A stretch of 64,000 bases of DNA, taken from the NCBI RefSeq assembly GCF_019091455.1, contig NZ_JAGXJN010000014.1:24231-88230 (forward strand). The letters run 5' to 3'. A program made the position numbers and the translations under genes. The notes under the pieces are model-generated. The model did no database searches. It saw nothing but the letters and a program-made list of their open reading frames with translations, and had not been told where the DNA came from. Of this stretch, positions 33,522-41,122 are shown piece by piece. Position 1 is the stretch's first letter. The number at the start of each line of letters is the position of its first letter. The stretch is from Chitinophaga sp. GbtcB8 (GTDB lineage: Bacteria > Bacteroidota > Bacteroidia > Chitinophagales > Chitinophagaceae).

Positions 33522-33884
33522 TTGAATGCAGGTTTAGTTTTTCAATACCGTGAAAGCCGGTTTATGATAACGTTATCAGCTGGAAGCAAAATAATAAAGC
33601 GGCTGTATATATAACGTAACCCGGGCCGCTTTAGATATATGCATTTACCATAGGGATCCGGCATGGTATGTAAGGATTATTCCTCCTGGAATATTTAGGC
33701 ACGTTTCATGCTATATGGTTCATTTTCAGTAGTTTTGCGGCATTGCACCCTGGAATCCCATTATTCCTTGCCCGGTCCCCATTTTCTCTATCCTATGTTG
33801 TTCATGTGTATTAGCGGTAGTTAACACCGCATTTCTATAGTTTTTTGATGGCAAGTATTATTAACCAAAACAAAAATTCCGGAC
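33522..33884. other. Control region of the outer-membrane barrel gene
   Basis: No gene. A promoter-like TAGTTTTG lies at 33730-33737, and the leader holds GCGGT/ACCGC (33814-33830), a 17-base near-palindrome about 55 bases before the start codon. Confidence 0.5.
33704..33737 (+). promoter_or_regulatory. Probable promoter of the barrel gene
   Basis: TTTC, 22 bases, then TAGTTTTG; this predicts a leader of about 140 bases before ATG 33885. Confidence 0.5.
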
Positions 33885-34493
33885 ATGAAGAGGATCTTTA
33901 AATTGACGCTGGTTGCTGTGGCTGTATTTTGTAGCTCCGTTGTTGTAGCGCAAACCCAACAAGGCAACATCATGGTAGGTGGAGACATCTCCAATTTTAA
34001 CCTCAATTTCCTGGGTGGGGGAGGCGGTACTGCCTTCCAGATGGACCTCACACCCAAAGTAGCCTATTTTATTAAGGACGGACTGGCCATAGGCGGGTAT
34101 GGCCGTTTAAGCCTGGTTACTGCTAAAGATGCAGGCACGGCAACCACTTATGGTATTGGCGCCCTGGGCCGCTATTTTGTGGAAGACAAAAACGTGCGGA
34201 AACTGGAATTCTCCAAGAGAAGCCGCTTTTTTGTAGAAGCCAATGCTGGTTTCGGCGGTTCCAGTAATTCCAAAACATCTGCCAGCACTACCGGCCTGGA
34301 TCTGGGAGTAGGCCCCGGTATCGCGTACTTTATTACACCGAACGTATCCCTGGAGGCGTTGTTAAAGTATGAGTTAACAGTAGGTTTCGGTAGCGCTACC
34401 ACCTCTAACCGCTTAAACCTGGGTATCGGTTTCCAGGTATATCTGCCTTCCGCCAAAGCCCGTCAGCTTATGAAGGAAGAAACCGGCAAATAA
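33885..34493 (+). CDS. Outer-membrane beta-barrel protein, OmpX/OprF-like
   Basis: 202 residues, signal peptide to about residue 22 (MKRIFKLTLVAVAVFCSSVVVA). Then eight or so amphipathic strands: GNIMVGGDISNFNLNFLGG, FQMDLTPKVAYFIKDGLAIGGYGRLSL, RFFVEANAGFGGSS, GVGPGIAYFITPNVSLEALLKYEL and LNLGIGFQVYL. The last is the typical barrel-closing strand. It is a small porin-like protein of unknown ligand. Single gene with its own terminator at 34520-34565. Confidence 0.88.
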   Translation: MKRIFKLTLVAVAVFCSSVVVAQTQQGNIMVGGDISNFNLNFLGGGGGTAFQMDLTPKVAYFIKDGLAIGGYGRLSLVTAKDAGTATTYGIGALGRYFVEDKNVRKLEFSKRSRFFVEANAGFGGSSNSKTSASTTGLDLGVGPGIAYFITPNVSLEALLKYELTVGFGSATTSNRLNLGIGFQVYLPSAKARQLMKEETGK

Positions 34494-34519
34494 GCGCGGT
34501 AACTATACAAAAAATATTA

Positions 34520-34565
34520 GGTCCCTGTTTCGCCATAAATGTGGTGGAACAGGGATCTTTTCCTT
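34520..34565 (+). terminator. Terminator after the barrel gene
   Basis: GTCCCTGTT pairs with AACAGGGAT around an 18-base loop with inner pairing, followed by CTTTTCCTTTT. Confidence 0.7.
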
Positions 34566-34762
34566 TTAAAAAGGCATCCGGAACAACCTGCCTGCCTACT
34601 CTTTTCAGTAAAATTGAACATGATGTTGTATCAGATTGATAATGAACGTACTGAATAAAAGGATGCAGAAGTGTGACCGTATTTTGTGCATCTGCAAGGC
34701 CGGTGCTTGCAGGTGGGATTACCGAAAACCAATAACAGAGTAGGTGGAACAAATAAAGAACC

Positions 34763-34840
34763 ATGCATATGAACGACTTACTAAGCGACCTGTTAAAGGC
34801 TCTGTGGGACTTTTTGAACGGGCTGGTGGGAACGTTGTAA
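34763..34840 (+). CDS. Candidate 25-residue amphipathic peptide
   Basis: ATG 34763 to TAA 34838-34840 encodes MHMNDLLSDLLKALWDFL followed by NGLVGTL. Hydrophobic residues fall at positions 6, 7, 10, 11, 14, 17, 18, 21, 22 and 25, with Asn, Asp, Ser and Lys between them, a near-perfect amphipathic helix. An internal ATG two codons on (34769) is an alternative start. Twenty-four bases after the stop a strong terminator follows, so the frame is the only thing this short transcript could carry. No clear promoter was found, and no sequence relative is known to me. It could be a membrane-active peptide, a leader, or chance. Confidence 0.45.
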   Translation: MHMNDLLSDLLKALWDFLNGLVGTL

Positions 34841-34864
34841 TAAAGCCCCCTTAGCTATTACTAC

Positions 34865-34895
34865 CTCGGGGCCGGCTGCCCCGAGTTTTTATTTT
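34865..34895 (+). terminator. Strong terminator after the 25-codon frame
   Basis: CTCGGGGC and GCCCCGAG pair around CGGCT and are followed by TTTTTATTTT. Confidence 0.85.
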
Positions 34896-35149
34896 CCGGC
34901 TGGGTGCTGATGCCTTAGCCCGGTAATTATGAAAATATGATCCACATGAGGGAATCTGCCTGTTATGAATTTTCTGGCAACTATGTTCTTTTTGTGCTGG
35001 CTGCTCAAACCTTTACCGGATGGGCTACCCAGCTGTTATTACCGGCTCATTTCGTTGATTTTGCGCGCTTTGAGGAGGCTTCGCCCAGGCCCGGCCTTGC
35101 CGGTATTGAGGCAGGCCCTTAATTTTGTATGGTTTTTTTCCCGAAATAA

Positions 35150-35181
35150 TTTGTCATTTGATAAAAAACAAATTACCTTTG
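35150..35181 (+). promoter_or_regulatory. rpsJ promoter (TTTG-N20-TACCTTTG)
   Basis: TTTG at 35150-35153, 20 bases, TACCTTTG at 35174-35181, then CCCTCCCAAATTG; near copy of the rpsL and fusA promoters. It starts the long S10-spc-alpha run. Confidence 0.88.
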
Positions 35182-35224
35182 CCCTCCCAAATTGTACGGG
35201 TAAAAAAGAAGTAGTTCATTGCAT

Positions 35225-35530
35225 ATGTCTCAGAGAATAAGAATCAAGCTGAAGTCCTACGATCATAACCTGGTAGACAAATCTGCTGAGAAGATCGTAA
35301 AAACCGTGCGTAACACGGGCGCTGTGGTAACTGGTCCAATTCCGTTACCTACTGAAAAGAAAATCTTTACAGTACTGCGTTCTCCGCACGTTAACAAGAA
35401 AGCAAGGGAGCAATTCCAGCTGTGTACGCACAAGCGCTTGCTGGATATCTATACCTCCTCTTCCAGGACGGTAGATGCCCTGAGCAAGTTGGATCTGCCC
35501 TCTGGTGTAGAAGTGGAAATTAAAGCGTAG
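35225..35530 (+). CDS. rpsJ: Ribosomal protein S10
   Basis: 101 residues from ATG 35225 (a TTG two codons upstream is not a start). MSQRIRIKLKSYDHNLVDKSAEKIVKTV and GPIPLPTEKKIFTVLRSPHVNKKAREQF are typical; the loop that also serves NusE function is intact. Component of the 30S head and of transcription antitermination. It is followed by a structured 227-base spacer before rplC, an unusual gap within the S10 operon. Confidence 0.98.
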   Translation: MSQRIRIKLKSYDHNLVDKSAEKIVKTVRNTGAVVTGPIPLPTEKKIFTVLRSPHVNKKAREQFQLCTHKRLLDIYTSSSRTVDALSKLDLPSGVEVEIKA

Positions 35531-35609
35531 GACATCGGCAAGGCGGCAAAAGGCCCCCCTGCTTAGATTGATACAACGGGCAAAAAAGGTGAAATGGTCA
35601 TACAACCGT

Positions 35610-35706
35610 ATGGCGGTTTATACACCGCTGTCCCGGCAATAAAACACTTAACATACAGGTCACGCCTTCTGGGTGGCCGCCCAATAAATGTATATAAACC
35701 GCCCAT
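35610..35706 (+). repeat. Long hairpin in the rpsJ-rplC spacer
   Basis: ATGGCGGTTTATACA (35610-35624) is complementary, with one- and two-base bulges, to TGTATATAAACCGCCCAT (35689-35706). The stem of about 15 pairs encloses 64 bases with a further GC-rich pairing (GGGTGGCCGCCC). It may be the site of feedback control for the rest of the operon. Confidence 0.7.
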
Positions 35707-35757
35707 CCTGGGGAAAGCTAGAACACCCCCAGGCGCTGGGTAAAAATGTATAAATAA

Positions 35758-36375
35758 ATGAAAGGTATTATTGGTAAAAAGATCGGCATGACCAGCATCT
35801 TCGAAGCTAATGGCAAGCAAACTGCTTGTACCATTATCGAAGCCGGTCCGAACGTGGTTACTCAGGTGAAATCACCAGACACCGATGGGTACACCGCCAT
35901 TCAGGTAGCATTCAGCGACAAAAAAGAAAAGCACGCTACCAAAGCAGAAACAAATCACTTCGCGAAAGCAAGCACCTCTCCCAAACGTTTTGTAAAAGAA
36001 TTCCGTAACCCAACTGTAGAAAAAGCCCTGGGTGATACCATCACCTGCGAGATTTTCGCAGAAGGTGAAAAGGTAGATATCGTAGGCACCTCCAAAGGTA
36101 AAGGCTTCCAGGGCGTAGTTAAACGCCACGGCTTTAGCGGTGTGGGTGAACAATCACACGGCCAGCACGACAGAAGCAGGGCTCCCGGTTCCATCGGTGG
36201 TTCTTCTTATCCTTCCCGCGTTTTTAAAGGTATGCGTATGGCAGGCCAAACCGGCAACGAAGCAGTGAAAGTGAAAGGCCTGAAAATTCTGAAGATATTT
36301 CCTGATAAGAATTATATCCTGGTAAGTGGTTCCGTTCCCGGCCACAATGGTTCAATCGTTTTAATCCAGAAGTAA
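35758..36375 (+). CDS. rplC: Ribosomal protein L3
   Basis: 205 residues. Start MKGIIGKKIGMTSIFEANGKQTACTIIEAGPN; the conserved loop GKGFQGVVKRHGFSG reaches the peptidyl transferase centre, and SHGQHDRSRAPGSIGGSSYPSRVFKGMRMAGQTGNE is intact. Early-assembly large-subunit protein. One base separates its stop from rplD. Confidence 0.98.
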   Translation: MKGIIGKKIGMTSIFEANGKQTACTIIEAGPNVVTQVKSPDTDGYTAIQVAFSDKKEKHATKAETNHFAKASTSPKRFVKEFRNPTVEKALGDTITCEIFAEGEKVDIVGTSKGKGFQGVVKRHGFSGVGEQSHGQHDRSRAPGSIGGSSYPSRVFKGMRMAGQTGNEAVKVKGLKILKIFPDKNYILVSGSVPGHNGSIVLIQK

Positions 36376-36376
36376 T

Positions 36377-37015
36377 ATGCAACTCGATATTTTAAATATA
36401 GAAGGTAAGAAAACCGGAAGAACTGTTGAACTTCCTGAAGAGATCTTTGGTGTGGAACCTAACAACCACGTAATTTACCTGGCTGTAAAACAATACCTGG
36501 CCGCTCAGCGTCAGGGTACACACAAGGTAAAAACCAGGGCTGAAGTAAAAGGTGCTTCCCGTAAACTGCACAAACAAAAAGGTACCGGCGGTTCCCGTAA
36601 AGGTAACATCCGTAACCCGTTATATAAAGGTGGTGGTACCATCTTCGGTCCCAAACCTCATGGTTATGACTTTAAGCTGAACAGGAAAGTGAAAGATCTG
36701 GCTAAGATCTCCGCCCTGTCTACAAAAGCTAAAGAAAACAGCATCATCATCCTGGAAGATGTGAACCTGGAAGCTCCCAAGACCAAACAATTCTTAGGTA
36801 TCTTAAAAAGCCTGAACATTAATGTAGAAGGCCGTAAAACCCTGGTAGTAATGCCGGAGTATAACGATAATGTATACCTGTCTTTAAGGAACATTCCCAG
36901 CGTAGACGGTGTAGTACTGGCCGATATCAATACTTATGATATCGTAAACAGCAACTACCTGGTGTTCACAGAAAGCGCTGTAAAAATCTTCACCGAAGAA
37001 CCGGCTGAAGCATAA
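36377..37015 (+). CDS. rplD: Ribosomal protein L4
   Basis: 212 residues. The extended loop TRAEVKGASRKLHKQKGTGGSRKGNIRNPLYKGGGTIFGPKPHGYDFKLNRKVK lines the exit tunnel. In many bacteria L4 represses its own S10 operon; here the candidate target would be the hairpin after rpsJ, which is inference. 52 bases before rplW. Confidence 0.97.
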   Translation: MQLDILNIEGKKTGRTVELPEEIFGVEPNNHVIYLAVKQYLAAQRQGTHKVKTRAEVKGASRKLHKQKGTGGSRKGNIRNPLYKGGGTIFGPKPHGYDFKLNRKVKDLAKISALSTKAKENSIIILEDVNLEAPKTKQFLGILKSLNINVEGRKTLVVMPEYNDNVYLSLRNIPSVDGVVLADINTYDIVNSNYLVFTESAVKIFTEEPAEA

Positions 37016-37067
37016 TTAACTGAATAACAAGCTAACGGCTCACGCCCACAGCTTAAAGCAAATAAAG

Positions 37068-37367
37068 ATGAAACTTTCAGACGTTTTAATCAAACCGGTG
37101 GTAACAGAAAAGGTGAATAAAGCCACTGAGAAATTCAACCGCTACTACTTCATTGTTGACAAAAAAGCCAACAAGCTGGAGATTAAAAAAGCAGTGGAAG
37201 ATTTTTACGGCGTGGCCGTAGCAGAGGTAAATACTGCCGTGATGCCCGGTAAAAGCAAATTCCGCTTTACCAAGGCAGGTTTCATTGCAGGTAAGAAGCC
37301 CTCTTACAAAAAAGCCATCGTTACGCTGGCCGACGGAGAAACGATAGATCTGTATGCTAACATATAG
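37068..37367 (+). CDS. rplW: Ribosomal protein L23
   Basis: 99 residues with VLIKPVVTEKVNKATEKFNRYYFIVDKKANKLEIKKAVEDFYG, the L23 signature, and the loop AGFIAGKKPSYKKAIV. It sits at the tunnel exit and docks trigger factor and SRP. An 80-base spacer with a short GC-rich palindrome separates it from rplB. Confidence 0.97.
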   Translation: MKLSDVLIKPVVTEKVNKATEKFNRYYFIVDKKANKLEIKKAVEDFYGVAVAEVNTAVMPGKSKFRFTKAGFIAGKKPSYKKAIVTLADGETIDLYANI

Positions 37368-37373
37368 TGCCCT

Positions 37374-37391
37374 CCCGACCCCCGGGTCGGG
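37374..37391. repeat. Short GC-rich palindrome between rplW and rplB
   Basis: CCCGACCC and GGGTCGGG are exact complements separated by two bases; no U-run. Confidence 0.7.
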
Positions 37392-37446
37392 GATGGTTGT
37401 ATATACAGATCACATTATAAACAATAACTAGCAATAAGAACTAGCA

Positions 37447-38280
37447 ATGGCACTTAAGAAGTACAAACCGATCACAGCCGGTACCCGTTGGAAAATAGGC
37501 AATGCATATGCTGAGCTGACCAGCGACACACCGGAAAAAAGCCTCCTGGAGCCTGCCAAGAAAACAGGCGGCCGGAACGTGCAGGGTAGAAGGTCTATGC
37601 GTTACATAGGTGGTGGCCACAAACAACACTACCGCGTTATAGATTTCAAACGCAACAAGCAGAACATACCCGCTACCGTTAAGACTATCGAATACGATCC
37701 TAACCGTAGCGCATTCATCGCATTACTAAGTTATGCAGATGGTGAAAAACGTTACATCCTGGCTCCCCAGGGCCTGCAGGTAGGCGCTACCGTTATTAGC
37801 GGTCCTGAAGTAGCTCCGGAAGTAGGTAACGCCCTGCTGCTGAAAAATATGCCGCTGGGTACTGTAGTTCACAACATTGAGCTGCAGCCTGGCAGGGGTG
37901 GTGCAATTGCACGCAGTGCAGGCACCTACGCTCAGCTGAACGCCAAGGAAGAAAAATACGCTTCCCTGAAAATGCCTTCCGGTGAGCTGCGCAAAGTGTT
38001 GATCACTTGCATGGCAACCGTAGGTACCGTTTCTAACTCTGACCACGCGCTGCAATCTATCGGTAAGGCTGGTGCCAACCGTTGGAGAGGCATCCGCCCC
38101 CGCAACCGTGGTGTGGCAATGAACCCCGTAGATCACCCGATGGGTGGTGGTGAAGGTAAAGCTTCCGGTGGTCACCCCAGGTCCAGAACTGGTAAATATG
38201 CAAAAGGCCTGAAAACCAGGAAGCCGCATAAGAGCTCCGATAAGCTCATCGTTACCAGGAAGAACGGGAAGAAATTATAA
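37447..38280 (+). CDS. rplB: Ribosomal protein L2
   Basis: 277 residues. GGRNVQGRRSMRYIGGGHKQHYRVIDFKR, GRGGAIARSAGTYAQL, RWRGIRPRNRGVAMNPVDHPMGGGEGKASGGHPRSRTGKYAKG contain the family signature with the conserved His near the peptidyl transferase centre. Complete. Confidence 0.98.
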   Translation: MALKKYKPITAGTRWKIGNAYAELTSDTPEKSLLEPAKKTGGRNVQGRRSMRYIGGGHKQHYRVIDFKRNKQNIPATVKTIEYDPNRSAFIALLSYADGEKRYILAPQGLQVGATVISGPEVAPEVGNALLLKNMPLGTVVHNIELQPGRGGAIARSAGTYAQLNAKEEKYASLKMPSGELRKVLITCMATVGTVSNSDHALQSIGKAGANRWRGIRPRNRGVAMNPVDHPMGGGEGKASGGHPRSRTGKYAKGLKTRKPHKSSDKLIVTRKNGKKL

Positions 38281-38294
38281 ATAACTCCCACCGC

Positions 38295-38331
38295 ATAAGT
38301 TCCGCTAAGGGATCACCGCAGCGGAACTTAT
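38295..38331. repeat. 12-base perfect hairpin between rplB and rpsS
   Basis: ATAAGTTCCGCT and AGCGGAACTTAT are perfect complements with a 13-base loop; no U-run follows, so it should not terminate. Confidence 0.8.
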
Positions 38332-38368
38332 AAAGTGGAAATTGGAATCTAAATAAACAGACACAGAC

Positions 38369-38635
38369 ATGGGTCGTTCCATTAAAAAAGGTCCTTACGT
38401 AGACCAAAAATTAGAGCTGAAAGTGGAGAAGATGAATGAAGGCGCGAAGAAAACCGTGATCAAAACATGGAGCCGCCGTTCAACCATCACTCCCGACTTT
38501 GTGGGCCATACGTTTGCGGTGCACAATGGTAACAAATTCATCCCTGTATATGTAACAGAGTTTATGGTAGGCCATAAACTGGGTGAGTTTGCGCCAACCC
38601 GCAACTTTAAAGGACACGCTAATAAGAAAATGTAA
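38369..38635 (+). CDS. rpsS: Ribosomal protein S19
   Basis: 88 residues: RSIKKGPYVDQKLELKVEKMNEGAKKTVIKTWSRRSTITPDFVGHTFAVHNGNKFIPVYVTEFMVGHKLGEFAPTR spans the whole family pattern. 30S head protein paired with S13. A 108-base spacer with an imperfect hairpin precedes rplV. Confidence 0.98.
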   Translation: MGRSIKKGPYVDQKLELKVEKMNEGAKKTVIKTWSRRSTITPDFVGHTFAVHNGNKFIPVYVTEFMVGHKLGEFAPTRNFKGHANKKM

Positions 38636-38648
38636 ACATATTGATGTA

Positions 38649-38711
38649 TGAAGTAAGAAGTATGAGGTCAGCGTCCCGCATCATATTTCCTCAGTCCTAC
38701 TTCGTACTTCA
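38649..38711. repeat. Imperfect hairpin between rpsS and rplV
   Basis: TGAAGTAAGAAGTATGAGG (38649-38667) pairs imperfectly with CCTCAGTCCTACTTCGTACTTCA (38689-38711). The arms are built of repeated GAAGTA words. Confidence 0.65.
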
Positions 38712-38743
38712 GGCTTCAAATATCAAATATCAAATAATTAACA

Positions 38744-39103
38744 ATGGAAGCAGTAGCTAAGCTGAATAACAATCCCACCTCTACCCGCAAAATGCGTTTG
38801 CTGGCGGATCTGATCCGCGGTATGGATGTGGAGAAGGCTTTGAATATTTTGAAATTCCATCCAAAGCATCCCAGCGTACCCTTGGAGAAACTGCTGGTAT
38901 CTGCCATTGCTAACTGGAAAGTGAAGAACGAAGGCAGTCGTGTAGAAGATGCGAACCTGGTTGTAAAAACTATTTTCGTGGATGGTGGCCGTATCCTGAA
39001 AAGAATGCGCCCGGCGCCGCAGGGTAGAGGTTACCGTGTCCGTAAGAGAAGTAACCACGTTACCCTCGCAGTGGATAGCCGTAACGAAACAGTAAAGAAA
39101 TAA
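38744..39103 (+). CDS. rplV: Ribosomal protein L22
   Basis: 119 residues: AVAKLNNNPTSTRKMRLLADLIRGMDVEKALNILKFHPK and RILKRMRPAPQGRGYRVRKRSNHVTLAV, the latter being the tunnel-lining loop. 35 bases before rpsC. Confidence 0.97.
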   Translation: MEAVAKLNNNPTSTRKMRLLADLIRGMDVEKALNILKFHPKHPSVPLEKLLVSAIANWKVKNEGSRVEDANLVVKTIFVDGGRILKRMRPAPQGRGYRVRKRSNHVTLAVDSRNETVKK

Positions 39104-39138
39104 AACTATTCAACTAATTAGATAAATAAACCAGGAAC

Positions 39139-39966
39139 ATGGGTCAGAAAACAAATCCTATTGGTAACAGGTTAGGTATCATCAGAGGATGGGACTCTAA
39201 TTGGTATGGTAGCAAAAAAGATTACGCTACCAAGCTGATCGAAGATAACAAGATCAGGACTTACCTGAATGCCCGTATCAACAAAGGCGGCATTTCACGC
39301 GTAGTGATCGAAAGAACACTGGGTAAGCTGATCATCACCATCCATACATCCAAACCTGGTATCATCATAGGTAAAGGTGGTGGTGAAGTAGACCGCATTA
39401 AAGAAGAGCTGAAGAAACTGACCGGTAAGGAGGATGTACAGATCAATATTCTGGAGATCCGCCGTCCGGAAGTAGATGCCAATATCGTTGCCGAAACAAT
39501 TGCTAAACAAATTGAAAGCCGCATCAACTACAAGCGCGCGATCAAAATGGCGATTGCTACAGCTTTAAGAATGGGTGCGGAAGGTATTAAGGTGAAAGTG
39601 GGCGGCCGTTTGGGCGGTTCGGAAATAGCCCGTTCAGAGGAAATGAAACAAGGCCGTACGCCTTTGCATACTTTCCGTATGGATATTGATTATGCTTCCC
39701 TGTTTGCCTTAACCGTTTACGGTAAAATAGGTATCAAGGTATGGATCTGTAAAGGTGAAGTACTGGGCCAGCGCGATCTGAATCCCAACGTACTTACCGG
39801 CAAAGAAGGTGAAGGACGTACCGGTGGCCGTGGTGGTGAGCACCGTGGCGGCGAGCATGGTGGTGAAAGAAGGGATCATGGCAACCGTGGTGGCGGTGGA
39901 AGAGATAACCGCGGCGGCGGTGGTGGTGGAAGAGACAACCGTGGTGGCGGCGGTGGTCGCAGATAA
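39139..39966 (+). CDS. rpsC: Ribosomal protein S3 with RGG-type C-terminal tail
   Basis: 275 residues, longer than most S3 (about 210-245). Residues 1-220 are normal: KH domain with SKPGIIIGKGGGEVDRIKEEL and the C-terminal domain MKQGRTPLHTFRMDIDYASLFALTVYGKIGIKVWICKGEVL. Residues 221-275 (39799-39963) are a Gly/Arg/His/Asn tail with RGG and GRDNRGG units. At the DNA level a unit of about 30 bases is repeated. This kind of tail usually binds RNA loosely. It is unusual for a bacterial S3, though how common it is in relatives I cannot check. Confidence 0.97.
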   Translation: MGQKTNPIGNRLGIIRGWDSNWYGSKKDYATKLIEDNKIRTYLNARINKGGISRVVIERTLGKLIITIHTSKPGIIIGKGGGEVDRIKEELKKLTGKEDVQINILEIRRPEVDANIVAETIAKQIESRINYKRAIKMAIATALRMGAEGIKVKVGGRLGGSEIARSEEMKQGRTPLHTFRMDIDYASLFALTVYGKIGIKVWICKGEVLGQRDLNPNVLTGKEGEGRTGGRGGEHRGGEHGGERRDHGNRGGGGRDNRGGGGGGRDNRGGGGGRR

Positions 39967-40009
39967 GTGGCATAAACAATTTTCGATTAACAATTAATAA
40001 CATATAACA

Positions 40010-40429
40010 ATGTTACAGCCCAAGAGAACGAAACACAGGAAAATGCACAAAGGCCGCATTAAAGGTAATGCCAAGCGTGGTGCTGAGCTTTCCTTTGGTA
40101 CGTTCGGACTTAAAGCATTAGAGCCGAAATGGATCACTGACCGGCAGATAGAAGCTGCCCGTGTGGCCCTGACCAGGCATATGAAACGTGAAGGTAACGT
40201 GTGGATCCGTATTTTCCCTGACAAATCCATTACTGCCAAACCGCTGGAAGTGAGGATGGGTAAAGGTAAAGGCGCTCCTGATCACTGGGCGGCTGTGGTA
40301 AAACCGGGCCGTATCCTGTTCGAAGCAGACGGTGTTTCCTTACAGGTAGCCAAAGAAGCAATGGAGCTGGCTGCACAGAAACTGCCCATTAAAGTGAAGT
40401 TTGTTGTGCGCCACGATTACGTTGCGTAA
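40010..40429 (+). CDS. rplP: Ribosomal protein L16
   Basis: 139 residues: MLQPKRTKHRKMHKGRIKGNAKRG, WITDRQIEAARVALTRHMKREGNVWIRIFPDKSITAKPLEVRMGKGKG and a normal C-terminus. It helps place the tRNA acceptor ends at the A site. Confidence 0.98.
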   Translation: MLQPKRTKHRKMHKGRIKGNAKRGAELSFGTFGLKALEPKWITDRQIEAARVALTRHMKREGNVWIRIFPDKSITAKPLEVRMGKGKGAPDHWAAVVKPGRILFEADGVSLQVAKEAMELAAQKLPIKVKFVVRHDYVA

Positions 40430-40482
40430 GTGAAGATTGAGCTATCAATTACAAGTAAATCAGTAAAATAAAAATTACAGCA

Positions 40483-40686
40483 ATGGCAGCAAAAGTAAAG
40501 CTGGATCTGAAAAGCCTGAGCCAGCAGGATCTGAAAGACAAGATCACTGAGGAGCAACTGCGCTTGAAGAAGATCACGTTTAGTCATGCCATCACGCCGA
40601 TCGAAAATCCAATGAGCATCCGCTCTTTGAGAAGGGAGATCGCCCGGATGAAAACTGAACTGCATAAAAGAGAGCTGGGCTTTTAA
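40483..40686 (+). CDS. rpmC: Ribosomal protein L29
   Basis: 67 residues, two helices (LDLKSLSQQDLKDKITEEQLRLKKITFSHAITP and SIRSLRREIARMKTELHKRE) as in the family. Tunnel-exit protein next to L23. The next spacer carries a short hairpin (TTCCG/CGGAA, 40743-40757). Confidence 0.96.
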   Translation: MAAKVKLDLKSLSQQDLKDKITEEQLRLKKITFSHAITPIENPMSIRSLRREIARMKTELHKRELGF

Positions 40687-40787
40687 ATTCAAACGGGCAG
40701 CCGGCAGGCCACCCCGTAAAAGCATACAACATTAATTAACCCTTCCGCAACAACGGAATGGTTTGAAGGGAAAAAATACTTTCAACA

Positions 40788-41048
40788 ATGACCGAAATAA
40801 GAAATTTAAGAAAAACCAGGACCGGCGTGGTATCCAGCAACAAAATGGATAAAACCATCACCGTTAGCGTGGAACGTAAAGTGAAGCACCCGATCTATGG
40901 TAAGTTCGTGAAAAAAACTACCAAGTTCATGGCGCACGACGAAAAGAACGAGTGCAGCATCGGCGATACCGTTAGAATAATGGAATCCCGCCCGCTGAGC
41001 AAGAACAAATGCTGGAGACTGGTAGAAGTACTCGAAAAAGTAAAATAA
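40788..41048 (+). CDS. rpsQ: Ribosomal protein S17
   Basis: 86 residues with RKTRTGVVSSNKMDKTITVSVERKVKHPIYGKFVKKTTKFMAHDEKNECSIGDTVRIMESRPLSKNKCWRLVEVLEK, the complete OB-fold of S17. Binds 16S rRNA early in assembly. Confidence 0.98.
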   Translation: MTEIRNLRKTRTGVVSSNKMDKTITVSVERKVKHPIYGKFVKKTTKFMAHDEKNECSIGDTVRIMESRPLSKNKCWRLVEVLEKVK

Positions 41049-41122
41049 TTTATTATTGTTTCAAGCTCCATTCCGGCGTTCCCGGGTGTAGCCGCTGACT
41101 AAACAACAGAAAACTTAGTACG

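Larger units (their letters stand above)
34494..35224. other. Region with tiny ORF, two terminators and rpsJ promoter
   Basis: Between the barrel gene and rpsJ. Contents: terminator 34520-34565, the 25-codon frame 34763-34840, terminator 34865-34895, the rpsJ promoter 35150-35181 and a second promoter-like site (TTG, 19 bases, TAATTTTG at 35120-35127). No longer gene is convincing. Confidence 0.7.
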
